DNA from: DRYM01 sp964526225
Lineage (GTDB): Archaea; Thermoproteota; Thermoprotei_A; EX4484-217-1
Length of the DNA: 64,000 bases
Direction: 5' to 3'
Assembly: GCA_964526225.1 (NCBI GenBank)
Contig: CAZGLL010000003.1
Coordinates: forward strand, 8,145-72,144
The translations under genes were made by a program, and so were the position numbers. A model generated the notes under the pieces. It saw only the letters and a program-made list of their open reading frames with translations, ran no database searches and was not told the DNA's origin. Of the stretch, positions 8,707-17,897 are shown one piece after another; the stretch's first letter is position 1; the number at the start of each line of letters is the position of its first letter.

Positions 8707-10002
8707 TTGAAGGAGCTAGTGCTCTTGCTGCTGGCACTACTCGTTGTCTTCTCAAGTATTTCGAAAACCCAACTTTACAGACACTACATTTCATTAGCGC
8801 TAGGTCTGTTAGCTTTAGCATTAGGGCTAATAATGCCGAGTAAAGCTATAGATTACGTAAACTTTGATGTTCTCGGGCTAATCGTCGGTATGAGTATAAT
8901 GTCAGTATACATGGAGATTTCAGGCTTGGTCGATATTGTTGCTTCAGCTATTGAAAGAAAAATTAAGAACGTTTTCACACTTTATTTTCTAATAACACTT
9001 ACAGCAGGTATCATAAGTATTGCTTTAGAGAACGTAACAGTTGTTTTAATGATTCTCCCTATAGTTTACGCTCTTTCATCAAAGTTTAAAATAGACCCTA
9101 GACCTTTAGCTATAGGTGTTGCTTTAGCATCTAATCTTTCAGGATCAGCTACCATGATAGGCGATCCTCAAGCAATAATTACCGCAGGATATTTTAACAT
9201 AGGTTTTAGCGACTTCATAGTTTATAAGGGTAAACCATCAATGTTCTTCTTCACTATCGCAGCAATGATAGCAGCATGCTTTGCAATATCTTACATTGGA
9301 TCTAGGAAACACATTAGTGGAAATGTTACTCTAAAAACTAAAGAGAGTAGCGTAAATGTTAGGGACAAGGTTTTTGCCTTAGAAACCATGTTTTTCCTAG
9401 GCTTAAAAATAGCACTACTTACGTTTAGATCTATCCTCAACCTCTCATTAACTGAAGTAGCAATAATAGCTGTTGCCGGCCTCTCGATAACTAGGCTTGC
9501 TAGTGGAGATAAAATGTCTGTTAAAGATGCTTTGATACGTGGTTTTGAATGGAAAACCGTAATGTTCCTATTGGGTGTCTTTATTCTTTCAGGTGCTTTT
9601 GCTGAGCAAAGCTTAGCTAAGGACGTAGCGTATGCTATAATTAGCTATGCTGGTTTAAGCTTATTTACATTGACAACAGCTCTAGTATGGATTTCTGTTG
9701 TTATTTCAGCATTTATTGACAATATACCTTACATTACAGTTATGCTTCCTGTAATAGAGGAAATACATGTAAAAATAGGTGTTGAAGCAATAATGTTAGC
9801 GTGGGCTCTACTTTTAGGGGCTACATTAGGCGGAAATTTAACGTATATTGGAGCATCAGCTAATGTCATAGCTGTTAGGAATCTTGAGGAACATGGTCAC
9901 AAAGTGTCATTTACCGATTTTATAAAGCTCAGCATACCCTTCAATACTATTAGCGTTGTTACTGGCTGGATACTCTACGAGATCATATGGGTTCTCGCTT
10001 AA
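8707..10002 (+). CDS. Membrane ion transporter of the ArsB/NhaD (IT) superfamily
   Basis: 431 residues, TTG start preceded by GAGGT at about 8692-8696. It has 10-12 hydrophobic segments and the two pseudo-repeat signatures of the ion transporter superfamily: LENVTVVLMILPIV with NLSGSATMIGDPQAII (about 110-160) in the first half and FIDNIPYITVMLPVI with LGATLGGNLTYIGASANVIA in the second. These paired re-entrant motifs bind the substrate in ArsB arsenite pumps and NhaD Na+/H+ antiporters. The N-terminus lacks a separate ATPase partner nearby. The transported ion cannot be assigned. Confidence 0.8.
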   Translation: MKELVLLLLALLVVFSSISKTQLYRHYISLALGLLALALGLIMPSKAIDYVNFDVLGLIVGMSIMSVYMEISGLVDIVASAIERKIKNVFTLYFLITLTAGIISIALENVTVVLMILPIVYALSSKFKIDPRPLAIGVALASNLSGSATMIGDPQAIITAGYFNIGFSDFIVYKGKPSMFFFTIAAMIAACFAISYIGSRKHISGNVTLKTKESSVNVRDKVFALETMFFLGLKIALLTFRSILNLSLTEVAIIAVAGLSITRLASGDKMSVKDALIRGFEWKTVMFLLGVFILSGAFAEQSLAKDVAYAIISYAGLSLFTLTTALVWISVVISAFIDNIPYITVMLPVIEEIHVKIGVEAIMLAWALLLGATLGGNLTYIGASANVIAVRNLEEHGHKVSFTDFIKLSIPFNTISVVTGWILYEIIWVLA

Positions 10003-10326
10003 TTATTTGTACGCAATTTAGGTATTTCCCTTATTTCCTCAAGATTTCGCCAAGAACTCTCATGCCCCGAGCTATTTCGCTTATAGAGTTTGTTATCTCG
10101 GAGCATTTGAACTTACCTCTTCAGCTACTCCATAGATTTAGCTTCATTAACAAACGCTATTATAATATTGTTACGTTACTTTGTTTCCAAAGGTACACTC
10201 GAATACCGTCGCCATATAGTCAAAATAAGGTTGCATTACTTAGCCATATTAATGTAGAGAGGGCTTAGCAGAATAACTCTTAAAAAATGCATTATACAAT
10301 ATGAGTGCTTGGTTAGGGTGGTTATC
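10003..10326. other. Intergenic stretch with a possible decayed gene tail on the minus strand
   Basis: No convincing gene. On the minus strand a short stop-free stretch at about 10120 down to 10040 reads CSEITNSISEIARGMRVLG and ends at a TAA; another frame just upstream reads GVAEEVSSNAP before a stop. The helix-like composition suggests the frameshifted tail of a lost gene. A plus-strand frame at 9987-10268 has shadow-like composition. An AT-rich TATA-like box (about 10279-10288) serves the next gene. Confidence 0.25.
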
Positions 10327-10614
10327 ATGAGCGAAGCAAGAAAGAAATTAAGAAAAATACTTAAGGATCTAAATATGAAGCATGAAAGAACTCCCGATTT
10401 TATTTTAGACGCAGCTGAAAAACTCATAGACTTAGGATATGAAGAGGAAGCAGCAAAACTTCTTTCTAGTTATAAGCGTTTTGAAAGAAACATTGCTGCT
10501 GCCTACGAGTACGGTATTCAACTTGTTCAAACTTCCGGAATAAGTTCTTCTGTTGCCGCTTCTCAAATGTTGGAAAAACTTATCGAGATAGAGAAGAAAA
10601 CGCGGGCAAAATAG
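10327..10614 (+). CDS. Hypothetical small helical protein, 95 aa
   Basis: Predicted all-alpha, strongly charged (MSEARKKLRKILKDLNMKHE, then EKLIDLGYEEEAAKLLSSYKR and SQMLEKLIEIEKKTRAK). The ATG at 10327 is preferred over the in-frame TTG at 10309 because AGGGTGG sits 6 nt upstream of it. A 9-codon frame starting ATG at 10301 ends in the TGA that overlaps this ATG, which could couple translation but may be chance. No family recognised; the repeat-like helix pairs resemble short TPR-type proteins. Confidence 0.55.
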   Translation: MSEARKKLRKILKDLNMKHERTPDFILDAAEKLIDLGYEEEAAKLLSSYKRFERNIAAAYEYGIQLVQTSGISSSVAASQMLEKLIEIEKKTRAK

Positions 10615-10639
10615 TGAAGGAAGAATAATGCTTCCATCT

Positions 10640-11290
10640 CTACTCTCCTTCAATTATCGCAATTGCTCTAACAGGCGATGCCGAACCCTTTCTTATTTTC
10701 AGAGGTAGACCTATGAATTTAAACTCTGCTAATCCTACGAGTTTGTCAAGGTTTGTTAAGTTCTCGTAGAGAACAATTCCCTTAGGAAGCAATGTCTTAT
10801 GTGCTGGAAAGGGGTAATGGTCAACGCTTGGAGCATCGAATCCTACACCATTCACTTCCAATTCTGCAATATATTTGGAAGATGCCCAGCCAAGACCTGG
10901 ATGATTGAAGAAGTCAGCTGTACCTATTTTTCTATCATAACCGGTGTAGAATAGTAATATCCATCCAGGACCCACATTAACGTTTAACCTCTCAAGTTGT
11001 GATTCAATATCTTCCGGTGTTATTTCATATTTTGGCGGCTTATTCGAAACATCTATGACAACACCTTTGCCCATAAACCTCTCTAGAGGCATCTGTTCTA
11101 CAGTTAAACCGTCTTTTACGAAGTGTGCGGGAACATCAACATGGGTAAGGGTATGTTCAACGAACATTAGCAAGTTAGAGTAATAACCATGCTCATCAAT
11201 GGATGTCCACTTATGAACTATAGGTGTAGGGTACTCTGAGAAAACAGGCGCCCCAGCATATATTTCAAATGAAAGATCAATTATTTTCAT
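10640..11290 (-). CDS. Cyclase-family metal-dependent hydrolase (kynurenine formamidase-like)
   Basis: 216 residues. The hallmark HTLTHVDVPAHF (His46, His50, Asp52, His56) binds a divalent metal in the Cyclase/KynB family, which hydrolyses N-formylkynurenine, isatin or related amides and lactams. The DLSFEIYAGAPVFSEYPTP start and GVGFDAPSVDHYP near residue 150 also fit. Many archaea carry such an enzyme without a tryptophan breakdown pathway, and no kynurenine genes are present here, so the substrate is open. Single gene, convergent with the small helical protein. Confidence 0.82.
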   Translation of the reverse strand: MKIIDLSFEIYAGAPVFSEYPTPIVHKWTSIDEHGYYSNLLMFVEHTLTHVDVPAHFVKDGLTVEQMPLERFMGKGVVIDVSNKPPKYEITPEDIESQLERLNVNVGPGWILLFYTGYDRKIGTADFFNHPGLGWASSKYIAELEVNGVGFDAPSVDHYPFPAHKTLLPKGIVLYENLTNLDKLVGLAEFKFIGLPLKIRKGSASPVRAIAIIEGE

Positions 11291-11365
11291 AACCTAGAAC
11301 ACCTCCTCAGCTCAGCGTTATCGCTATATGAGATAGTGTGTAGGTCCTAATATTTCTTCATTAAA

Positions 11366-11980
11366 TTACAGGTTCGACAATGTGAATCTTCTAATAAGTC
11401 TTTCAAATAGCTGTGTTCTCTTTAATTCGAATTTACCATTTTCGAGAAATTTTCTCACAGTAGCGTAAATTGATAGGACAGCTAAAACGTGCTTACAGGG
11501 GTAGGTGAGGTTATGGTCGTGTATTCCAAGCATTTTTTCTCTACCAAGTGCTTTTTCAAGCCCTATTTCGTATGCTTTACATTCGCATAAACCTCTTTCC
11601 TCATCTACTATTATAAAGTAGGATAGTTCATCATAAGGTATTTTACCTTCTAAAACAAGCCTCATCTTACCGTTAAGTCCTCTTGAAAGAACATATTTAG
11701 CAGGTTTAACTTTACCTTCGGCAATGCTTTTGCTCTCAATTCTAGCCTTAATAATTTTCTTTTCAGGATTAAATACTATAAGTTTGAAACGTTCCTCCTC
11801 AGCTACAAGGATTTCTTTAGCTCTTTCAAATAATTTAACAAGCTTAGAGTCCATTACAGTCAATATTTCATTCCCGAAATACTCCCTAATACCATGTCTG
11901 AATACGTTTTTCAATGTTTCATGCTCCTTAAGAACTATTTCTAAAAGCTTTCCGTCTAGTTCAACTAAGTAATACGGCAT
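11366..11980 (-). CDS. SWIM-type zinc-finger protein
   Basis: 204 residues from the ATG at 11980; an upstream in-frame start at 12055 adds 25 residues of unlike composition (MYRLQRLIECVIRMF) and is less likely. Near the C-terminus GLCECKAYE ... YPCKHVLAV forms the CxC-xn-CxH pattern of SWIM zinc fingers, which bind DNA or proteins. The N-terminal two thirds is unknown. SWIM proteins such as Sws1 work with RecA/Rad51 paralogues in recombination; here the only hint is a RadB-like gene far away at 45.7 kb. A TATAAAG on the minus strand at about 12063-12069 could be its promoter. Confidence 0.6.
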   Translation of the reverse strand: MPYYLVELDGKLLEIVLKEHETLKNVFRHGIREYFGNEILTVMDSKLVKLFERAKEILVAEEERFKLIVFNPEKKIIKARIESKSIAEGKVKPAKYVLSRGLNGKMRLVLEGKIPYDELSYFIIVDEERGLCECKAYEIGLEKALGREKMLGIHDHNLTYPCKHVLAVLSIYATVRKFLENGKFELKRTQLFERLIRRFTLSNL

Positions 11981-12114
11981 TTTTATTACGCCTAACCGTA
12001 GTATTCCCACGAACATTCTTATTACACACTCTATTAACCTTTGTAGGCGATACAACCAAGAAACTTTATAGGTGACATAAGTAGGAAGAATAATTACGTA
12101 ATTTCCGGTTGATT

Positions 12115-12948
12115 ATGGTGGTAACGCTGAGTAACGAAGAAGATGTCGCATTAGATGTAGGTAGGATTATTGCAAATAAATATCGTAAAATATATGGATT
12201 CATTATTGTAGCTAGAAACATTCCTGGCTCGTTTTATTCAATCCTTGAAACCTTCGCTAAAAACAGACTTAACATAGTATATTTTTCCACATCAGAACCG
12301 ACGCTTAAAGAATACGGGAATTTCCTTCTTTATGTTGACTTTACAGATTCTAAAGTAAAGCCAGAAACCATAGTTGAAGAACTAAGTAAAAATGTTAACG
12401 TACGTTCAATAAGAATTATAAGGCCTGTGATTGAAGGCGTAATGGTTGATACATTACACTTCCCCTTAATTATCAACGAGGAGAGAGCCATAATTTTCAG
12501 AAAGCCTATTTTCGAAGCATTAATAAATGGTCTAAGAGAAAGGTTTGGTTCAATAGGTGAAGCCTTCCTATACTACATAGGTTACGAAATAGGCAGGAAA
12601 GCTTTTAAGAACCACTACCAAATGTCGATAAGTAAAACCCCCGGAGAACTAGTAAGGATAAACGAGGTCTTGTTTAAAGCTGTCGGATGGGGTAAACTGA
12701 AGATTCTAGATTACGATAGTAGTAAGTGCTTTGCGATAGCTGTTGTTGAGAAATCTTTCGAATGCGAACTAGCGGGAAGAACGAATAAACCGTACAGTCA
12801 ATTCATTAGAGGAGCACTTGCAGGATGGTTTTCTGAATTAACAGGTAAGAGTTGCGGCGCCGAAGAAACCAAATGTATTGCTAAGGGAGATCCATACTGT
12901 GAAATCCTCATAAAACCTGCTGTAGCACCCCCAACCCTATTCACATAA
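12115..12948 (+). CDS. ACT-like plus V4R (4-vinyl reductase) domain protein, probable ligand sensor
   Basis: About 278 residues from the ATG at 12115; a TTG at 12109 is in frame. Residues about 20-100 (IIVARNIPGSFYSILETFAK...) resemble an ACT-type small-molecule domain. The rest is a V4R domain: FGSIGEAFLYYIGYEIGRKA, RGALAGWFSELTGKSCGAEE, then the conserved zinc-like C...C-x-A-x-GDPYCEI end (TKCIAKGDPYCEILI). V4R domains bind small ligands such as aromatics or lipids and occur in archaeal regulators. No DNA-binding domain is visible, so it may act through a partner. Confidence 0.75.
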   Translation: MVVTLSNEEDVALDVGRIIANKYRKIYGFIIVARNIPGSFYSILETFAKNRLNIVYFSTSEPTLKEYGNFLLYVDFTDSKVKPETIVEELSKNVNVRSIRIIRPVIEGVMVDTLHFPLIINEERAIIFRKPIFEALINGLRERFGSIGEAFLYYIGYEIGRKAFKNHYQMSISKTPGELVRINEVLFKAVGWGKLKILDYDSSKCFAIAVVEKSFECELAGRTNKPYSQFIRGALAGWFSELTGKSCGAEETKCIAKGDPYCEILIKPAVAPPTLFT

Positions 12949-13037
12949 ACCATTACGACATCTAGACTTTCTTAAAAGAACCTATATAGTTAAGTTAGCC
13001 TATAAAACTAAACGTGCTGAGTAGTGGTGTTAACTTA

Positions 13038-14018
13038 ATGATGAGTGTTTCTGAAAAATTAATGATGTACTATCTTAGTAGAAAGAGGCTTATAGAGGAG
13101 AGAATGAAGGAAATTGTTTCATTAACAACGAAATTCGATCCTGTTTTCAAAGAAACAGAAGCATATGATATGGTAATGTACGGTATTCATGGAGGTAAGA
13201 AGCTTAGAGGGGTTTTAACATTACTTACATGTGAAGCTTTAGGTGGAAACATTGATAAAGCGTTGGATGCGGCTGTAGCTGTAGAGTTTGTTCATAACGC
13301 ATCGTTAATTCATGATGATGTAATAGATGGTGATGAAGAAAGAAGAGGTAGGGAAAGCTTTTGGAAGAAATACGGGGTTACAGCTGCTATAATAAGCGGA
13401 CATTATCTTATCTCATTAAGTCTCTCAATATTTAGAAAGTATGGTTGGAAAGCTGTTGAAGCCTTTAATAAAGCATGGATGAACACTTTGAAGGGAGGAA
13501 TAATCGATATTTGGAAGGGTAAAACTTTCGATGAAAAACTCTACAAAATAATTGCTAAGCTTAAAACCGGAGAGTTCTTTGCAATAGCTTCACTTATGGG
13601 TGCAATTGCAGCTGAGAAAGAGAATTACGAGAAAATAGCTTACATGTACGGGTCCCAACTGGGTTTCGCATTTCAAATAGCGGACGACATAGTTGATTTG
13701 GTAAAGCTGCAAAGCAATAAAAACATTCTCTTACACTCTCTAAGCCTCCCAGCATTTGTAGCATGGGTTTTAGAAGGGAAAATTAAAGGAATTAAGAAGA
13801 TCTCGCTAATATCATCAGAAGATCTTCTAAAAATAATAAAGGAAAATAATGTTTTGGAAAAAGCTCTCAATAAATTAAAAGATAAGGTAGCTGAAGTAGA
13901 GAAAATAGCTTCACTCTTCCCCGAAAACACATACAGCATGTTCCTTAAGGAAATACCTAAATTAGCTATTAAGAAAATGCTTAGCGAAGCCCCTATGATT
14001 AGCAAGTTCATAATATAG
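13038..14018 (+). CDS. Polyprenyl diphosphate synthase (short-chain, GGPP/FPP type)
   Basis: 326 residues from the ATG at 13038 (a GTG at 13014 is in frame; GGTG at 13026 favours 13038). The first Asp-rich motif is HDDVIDGDEERRG (about residue 92-104) and the second is FQIADDIVDL (about 215). Both bind the Mg-diphosphate of the allylic substrate. Archaea use such enzymes to make geranylgeranyl diphosphate for ether lipids, so it connects with the AcnX/UbiD mevalonate genes and carS in this window. The stretch after the second motif is shorter than usual and lacks the common GKxxGxDxxxGK segment, replaced by KLQSNKNILLHSLSLP; product length may therefore differ. Confidence 0.85.
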   Translation: MMSVSEKLMMYYLSRKRLIEERMKEIVSLTTKFDPVFKETEAYDMVMYGIHGGKKLRGVLTLLTCEALGGNIDKALDAAVAVEFVHNASLIHDDVIDGDEERRGRESFWKKYGVTAAIISGHYLISLSLSIFRKYGWKAVEAFNKAWMNTLKGGIIDIWKGKTFDEKLYKIIAKLKTGEFFAIASLMGAIAAEKENYEKIAYMYGSQLGFAFQIADDIVDLVKLQSNKNILLHSLSLPAFVAWVLEGKIKGIKKISLISSEDLLKIIKENNVLEKALNKLKDKVAEVEKIASLFPENTYSMFLKEIPKLAIKKMLSEAPMISKFII

Positions 14019-14130
14019 TTTCAACACCGCTAAAGAATCTTAAAGTACCTAAACGCTAAAACCACTAAGTAAGGAATTCCTAGGAAAGTTAATTTATGAG
14101 AATATTCCTACTAAGAAATGGCAATTAAAA

Positions 14131-14394
14131 ATGATAGCTAAGATAGGGAGGAAGGAACTAGTAATTAGAGAGGTACATACACATATAGACGCTAGAGAAA
14201 TAATAAACATTATAAACAACGTTGTTTTAAGTAAGGATTTAAAAATGACCTTTGATTTCGAAGGATCGCCAGGACCTCTCGGCGAAGGAATGACAATAAG
14301 GATAAGGTTTAGTAAGGAACTTTCAGACATCGTTATTAGTGTTTTAAAGAAAATTTTCGAGTTAAGAAGAATACCTGTAAAAGTAGTTAAGTAA
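14131..14394 (+). CDS. Hypothetical small protein, 87 aa
   Basis: MIAKIGRKELVIREVHTHID... has a mixed alpha/beta pattern with a Gly-rich turn (FEGSPGPLGEGMTIRIRF). I do not recognise the family; its size and strand-helix-strand-helix order are like KEOPS Pcc1 or small RNA-binding domains, but the motifs of those are not evident. It stands 112 nt after the polyprenyl synthase gene. Confidence 0.5.
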   Translation: MIAKIGRKELVIREVHTHIDAREIINIINNVVLSKDLKMTFDFEGSPGPLGEGMTIRIRFSKELSDIVISVLKKIFELRRIPVKVVK

Positions 14395-14459
14395 GCCTTT
14401 TTCTTCATGAGCGGTTTTCAACGGTATCTTAAACCATTTGCGCAAGATATTTCTATTCA

Positions 14460-14651
14460 TTATTCGCCGAATCCCTTCCTAATTAGCGCTATTAGCTGTG
14501 CTTTAACATTAAACCAATTCTTTAACGAGAACCCAAACCCTAGAAGATACATTAACGCTACTTTCTTTTTAACCAATAGTGTATGTTTTTCATTTAACTT
14601 CTTGAAAAACCTTACGTTACCTACATTACCACTTAACGTTGCTTTCTGTAC
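14460..14651 (-). pseudogene. Stop-free 64-codon stretch without a normal start, possible gene remnant
   Basis: The minus strand between the 87-aa gene and tldD reads VQKATLSGNVGNVRFFKKLN and later VALMYLLGFGFSLKNWFNVK before a TAA at 14460-14462. Its amino-acid composition is gene-like (Lys/Val/Leu), unlike the Ser/Phe/Asn-rich plus-strand frame over the same bases (14407-14655), which looks like its shadow. The only normal start codons come late (TTG, ATG in the middle). It may be a remnant or a small protein with an odd start. Confidence 0.3.
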
Positions 14652-14684
14652 TTAACTTAAGAGCCTTCGTATTTTAAAGGATAG

Positions 14685-16007
14685 TTAGCCGACTAGTACA
14701 CCTTTAATTTTCATAGGTGGTGAATACTCAGACATCCTATATCCTTTTTCGAATGAGGGTTTCTGTTTAAGTTCTTTGCCTAACCCCTCAATATTGTTTA
14801 AATATTTCGGTATTTGGAGTTTAATGTGATTTATTAGCACGGGTTCTTTGAGTTCTCCTTTCTCAATAATCCATGCGACTTCGGGAATTAAGGTAACTAT
14901 ATTATTTAAGGAAAGCTCTGCCATAACAAGTCCTTCAACATATATTCCCTCCCTAGTTTCTTCGATGAGTTCATCAAATCCCCAATCAGAGGGTTTAACA
15001 ACTATGTTGCTAGCTAAAGCTTTAGGTTTATGGAAAAGCCCTCTCGCATTACCTAAAGGCTCAACATTCCATTTAGCAGCTGTTTCTCGAGTATGAATTA
15101 GGTTTACTATTTCACCATCCTCAATTAATGTCTTCCTCTTGGCAATAACGCCTTCGTCGTCGAAAGCGTAAGATCCGAATCCCCATGGAATAGTGGGGTC
15201 ATCTATTAGCGTTATTTTCGATTTAAGAAACCTATATGGTAACTTTATTTTAGCACGTATAGTATCTGCTTCAAGCATATGTGCTACTTCGTGGAAAATT
15301 GCTGCTGAAGTCGTATGGTCAAACACTACATCCCATTTCAAACCTCTCTTTAGAGGATGAAGTAATTTGGCTTTAGAACATGCTTTAGCGCGTTCAGCTA
15401 CCCTATCGGCTAATTTGAGGAAGAAACTTTCATCAATAGATACTAGGTTTCCAAGATACCCTATTATTTCTCCAGCTATCCCTCTTCTCATCGCTTCTGA
15501 AACACCATAAACTAGGATGTATGTTGAATTCGTTTCTTCCTCTGCTTCGGCGTTTTCGCTTGATACGTATTGCTTATATGTTTTAGACAGAGTAACTATT
15601 ACTTCGCATCCACTGCAGCCTTTATCAATTATTCTATCACATAGCGTTTCAGAAAGCTCCAATGCCTTCTCTTTATCTTTAACATCAATTTTTGAACTTA
15701 ACACATATTTCCCTCTAACAGGACTAGGTATTTTATACCATTCACCTCTTTTCCCTTCAGCATGTAAGGCTTTTTCAACAGTTCTGTTTAAGATCATATC
15801 TATTTTCGAAAGGTCATATGTTGAGTTAATAATCCACCTACCTTTATTGAAAGCTCTAATAGCATAAACAGTCGATTTGTTTTCATTAACTTCAACACTC
15901 CCATTACGATAACCTACTTGAAATTCCTCTATGGAGTAAACTATTAAGTCCAAATACTCTATGTTATGCGCTTTTTCGAAAAACTTCTTCTTAAACCAAA
16001 GAGACAT
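14685..16007 (-). CDS. TldD/PmbA-family metalloprotease, TldD-type
   Basis: 440 residues. The zinc motif HEVAHMLEAD (HExxH, about residue 238-247) marks the catalytic TldD-type subunit rather than the PmbA/TldE partner, which lacks it. TldD/E heterodimers degrade unfolded peptides and process modified peptides in bacteria; archaea usually carry both genes in tandem. Here a TldE partner is not next to it: the 102-aa protein upstream is unrelated. The N-terminal region (GSVEVNENKSTVYAIRAFNKGRW) and a C-terminal EGLVMAELSLNNIVTLIPEVAW also fit. Confidence 0.85.
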   Translation of the reverse strand: MSLWFKKKFFEKAHNIEYLDLIVYSIEEFQVGYRNGSVEVNENKSTVYAIRAFNKGRWIINSTYDLSKIDMILNRTVEKALHAEGKRGEWYKIPSPVRGKYVLSSKIDVKDKEKALELSETLCDRIIDKGCSGCEVIVTLSKTYKQYVSSENAEAEEETNSTYILVYGVSEAMRRGIAGEIIGYLGNLVSIDESFFLKLADRVAERAKACSKAKLLHPLKRGLKWDVVFDHTTSAAIFHEVAHMLEADTIRAKIKLPYRFLKSKITLIDDPTIPWGFGSYAFDDEGVIAKRKTLIEDGEIVNLIHTRETAAKWNVEPLGNARGLFHKPKALASNIVVKPSDWGFDELIEETREGIYVEGLVMAELSLNNIVTLIPEVAWIIEKGELKEPVLINHIKLQIPKYLNNIEGLGKELKQKPSFEKGYRMSEYSPPMKIKGVLVG

Positions 16008-16050
16008 AATTTGTCTCTCCTAGAGAAGAAATCTCTTTCTAAGCTACCTC

Positions 16051-16359
16051 TTAACCTTTATCGTTGTAAAGGCTTTTTACACCATACACTTTCGCTATAA
16101 GCTTAGCTGGAATGATTATTCCAACTCTATCCTCTACATTCAATATGTCATCTATGGAATAACCTTTTCTCTTAGCGTAAACTAATGCTTTTTCTAAAAT
16201 ATTCTCAACTATTTTTTCGCTTCTAAATTGTTCGAGCTCTAAAATTTGCTTTAAAGCAAACATGTAATCTTCAAATTCATCCGAAAAACACGCTTTAAGA
16301 AGATGATATAGTGCGTTTTCAACCAAAACTACTTCCCTAACTAAATCCTGACTTAACAT
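16051..16359 (-). CDS. Hypothetical helical protein, 102 aa
   Basis: All-alpha, acidic small protein (MLSQDLVREVVLVENALYHL ... ILELEQFRSEKIVENILEKA). It lies 43 nt upstream of tldD on the same strand and may be co-transcribed. No family recognised. Its start region faces the Lrp-type regulator gene, with a shared 68-nt promoter gap. Confidence 0.5.
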   Translation of the reverse strand: MLSQDLVREVVLVENALYHLLKACFSDEFEDYMFALKQILELEQFRSEKIVENILEKALVYAKRKGYSIDDILNVEDRVGIIIPAKLIAKVYGVKSLYNDKG

Positions 16360-16427
16360 CGAAACCCACCCTTTAAGTATTTGTAAAAATACCTAAATAG
16401 TTTAGAGGATTCGTAGAGGTTAAGATA

Positions 16428-16877
16428 TTGGTAATACTTGACGATTTAGATAGGAAAATTATCGCATCACTGCAGATTGATGGTAGAATACCGTTTTCAA
16501 GGCTTGCTAAACATCTTAGAGTAAGTGAAAGCACAATTTACTTAAGAATTAAGAAACTAAGAGATTCAGGAATTCTAAGAGGCTTCACAGTAGATATTGA
16601 TCATAGGAGATTAGGTAAAGACACAATAGCCTACGTTTTCGTAAAGACTACTCCTAGACAGCATCAAAGAGCAACCAAGGTTATAATGAATATTGACGAT
16701 ATTTACGAATTACATGAAATAACTGGTGAATACCAACTTATTCTTAAAATCATAACTGATTCGAGAAGAAAACTTAACGAAATAGTTAGAAGGCTAAGGA
16801 GAGTTGACGGAGTTAGAGAAATCTATGTTACCTTAGTTCTTCAAACACATAAGGAGGAAAGAACAGTAAAGGTTTAG
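16428..16877 (+). CDS. Lrp/AsnC-family transcriptional regulator
   Basis: 149 residues, TTG start. The N-terminal winged helix-turn-helix is clear: LDDLDRKIIASLQIDGRIPF followed by RLAKHLRVSESTIYLRIKKL. A RAM/AsnC ligand-binding domain follows (about 70-145, with FVKTTPRQHQRATKVIMNID and the GEYQLILKI core). Such octameric regulators sense amino acids and repress or activate promoters. The divergent 102-aa/tldD unit is a natural target because the two share an intergenic region. Confidence 0.9.
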   Translation: MVILDDLDRKIIASLQIDGRIPFSRLAKHLRVSESTIYLRIKKLRDSGILRGFTVDIDHRRLGKDTIAYVFVKTTPRQHQRATKVIMNIDDIYELHEITGEYQLILKIITDSRRKLNEIVRRLRRVDGVREIYVTLVLQTHKEERTVKV

Positions 16878-16974
16878 CTTAGGGTCAGTTTGAGAGCTCA
16901 ACATCACCTATCAGATGGTTTGCTAATCTTCATCCCTAAAATATTATGTAATGCCAAGAGGGTATTTAAGAAGC

Positions 16975-17865
16975 TTATCTTCTAATATTCATTTTAACTA
17001 ATTCAGCTATTTTGTCTGCGGGATTAACACCTGTTGCTTGTTGAAATCCTCTCCATAACGGTGAAGCATTAACTTCGAAAACAACATATTTTCCCTCAGG
17101 AGTTTCGCCAATGTCAACACCTGAGTACATTAAGCCAAGTGCTTTAGTTGCTTTTAAAGCTAATTCTTCAACTTCAGGAATTCTCGGAGCTTTAACAGCT
17201 CTTGCTCCTTGTGCAACATTTGTTTTCCAAGATTCCCTAGAGATTCTGTAAATAGCTCCTAGAACTTCTTCGCCAACAACGAGGACTCTAATGTCTCTCT
17301 GTGGTTTCTTAACGTATTTTTGCACGTAAAGTGGCTGATTTATTGAGGCTAAAACTTTACCTATATGGAAGGCTATGTCCGGTTCATTAGTTCTCAAAGA
17401 ACCATAACCTAATGAGCCCATTAAAGGTTTTATTACAACGTCTCCCCATTCCTTAGCTTTCTGAGTAGCTAAGAACACATTTTCTGTAAGTAGGGTTTCT
17501 GGGACGGGTATTCCGTTTTTACTTAGAATATATAAGCTATGGAATTTATCTCTAGCATTAATTATTGAGTCTATGGGATTTATTGTAAATATGTTTTCTG
17601 AGGAAAGTATAGCGAGAATTTTAAGTCTTGCAAAGAACTGCTCGGGACTTACGGTAAATCCGAAAGACCTAACTATCATAGCTTCGGGTTTTTCAATAGC
17701 CTTTAGCCCATAATGTAATTTAACATTTCCACTAGACACTTCTAAAGACATTCTTGAAGGTCTCAAATAAGCTGTTCGTAAACCTTTCCTTTCCAAAGCC
17801 AATATCAGCTGACGACTACTCCACGTAGGAACGGGTGCTTCATGAATTATTGCGACGTACGACAT
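16975..17865 (-). CDS. RimK-type ATP-grasp ligase (LysX/MptN-like)
   Basis: 296 residues. ATP-grasp elements: DVVIKPLMGSLGYGSLR (about 141-158, Gly-rich loop), YVQKYVKKPQRDIRVLVVGE and the Mg-binding end VVFEVNASPLWRGFQ. The fold and length fit the RimK/LysX/MptN group, which adds glutamate or other amino acids to a carboxylate (ribosomal protein, amino-group carrier protein, coenzyme F420 or methanopterin). No LysW-like carrier protein gene lies next to it, which argues against a LysX role in lysine or arginine synthesis; exact substrate unknown. Confidence 0.78.
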   Translation of the reverse strand: MSYVAIIHEAPVPTWSSRQLILALERKGLRTAYLRPSRMSLEVSSGNVKLHYGLKAIEKPEAMIVRSFGFTVSPEQFFARLKILAILSSENIFTINPIDSIINARDKFHSLYILSKNGIPVPETLLTENVFLATQKAKEWGDVVIKPLMGSLGYGSLRTNEPDIAFHIGKVLASINQPLYVQKYVKKPQRDIRVLVVGEEVLGAIYRISRESWKTNVAQGARAVKAPRIPEVEELALKATKALGLMYSGVDIGETPEGKYVVFEVNASPLWRGFQQATGVNPADKIAELVKMNIRR

Positions 17866-17897
17866 TTCTACCGAGAAAATAGGTGGAAAAGTCTGCT

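Noticed and set aside
9987..10268. 93-codon plus-strand frame after the ion transporter
   Set aside because: Starts inside the transporter gene and has shadow-like composition without a family match.
10301..10330. Nine-codon frame (MSAWLGWLS) ending in ATGA at the next start
   Set aside because: Could be a leader peptide but is too short to separate from chance.
14407..14655. 82-codon plus-strand frame
   Set aside because: Ser/Phe/Asn/Leu-rich composition of a shadow frame; the opposite strand has better gene-like composition and no ribosome site is seen here.
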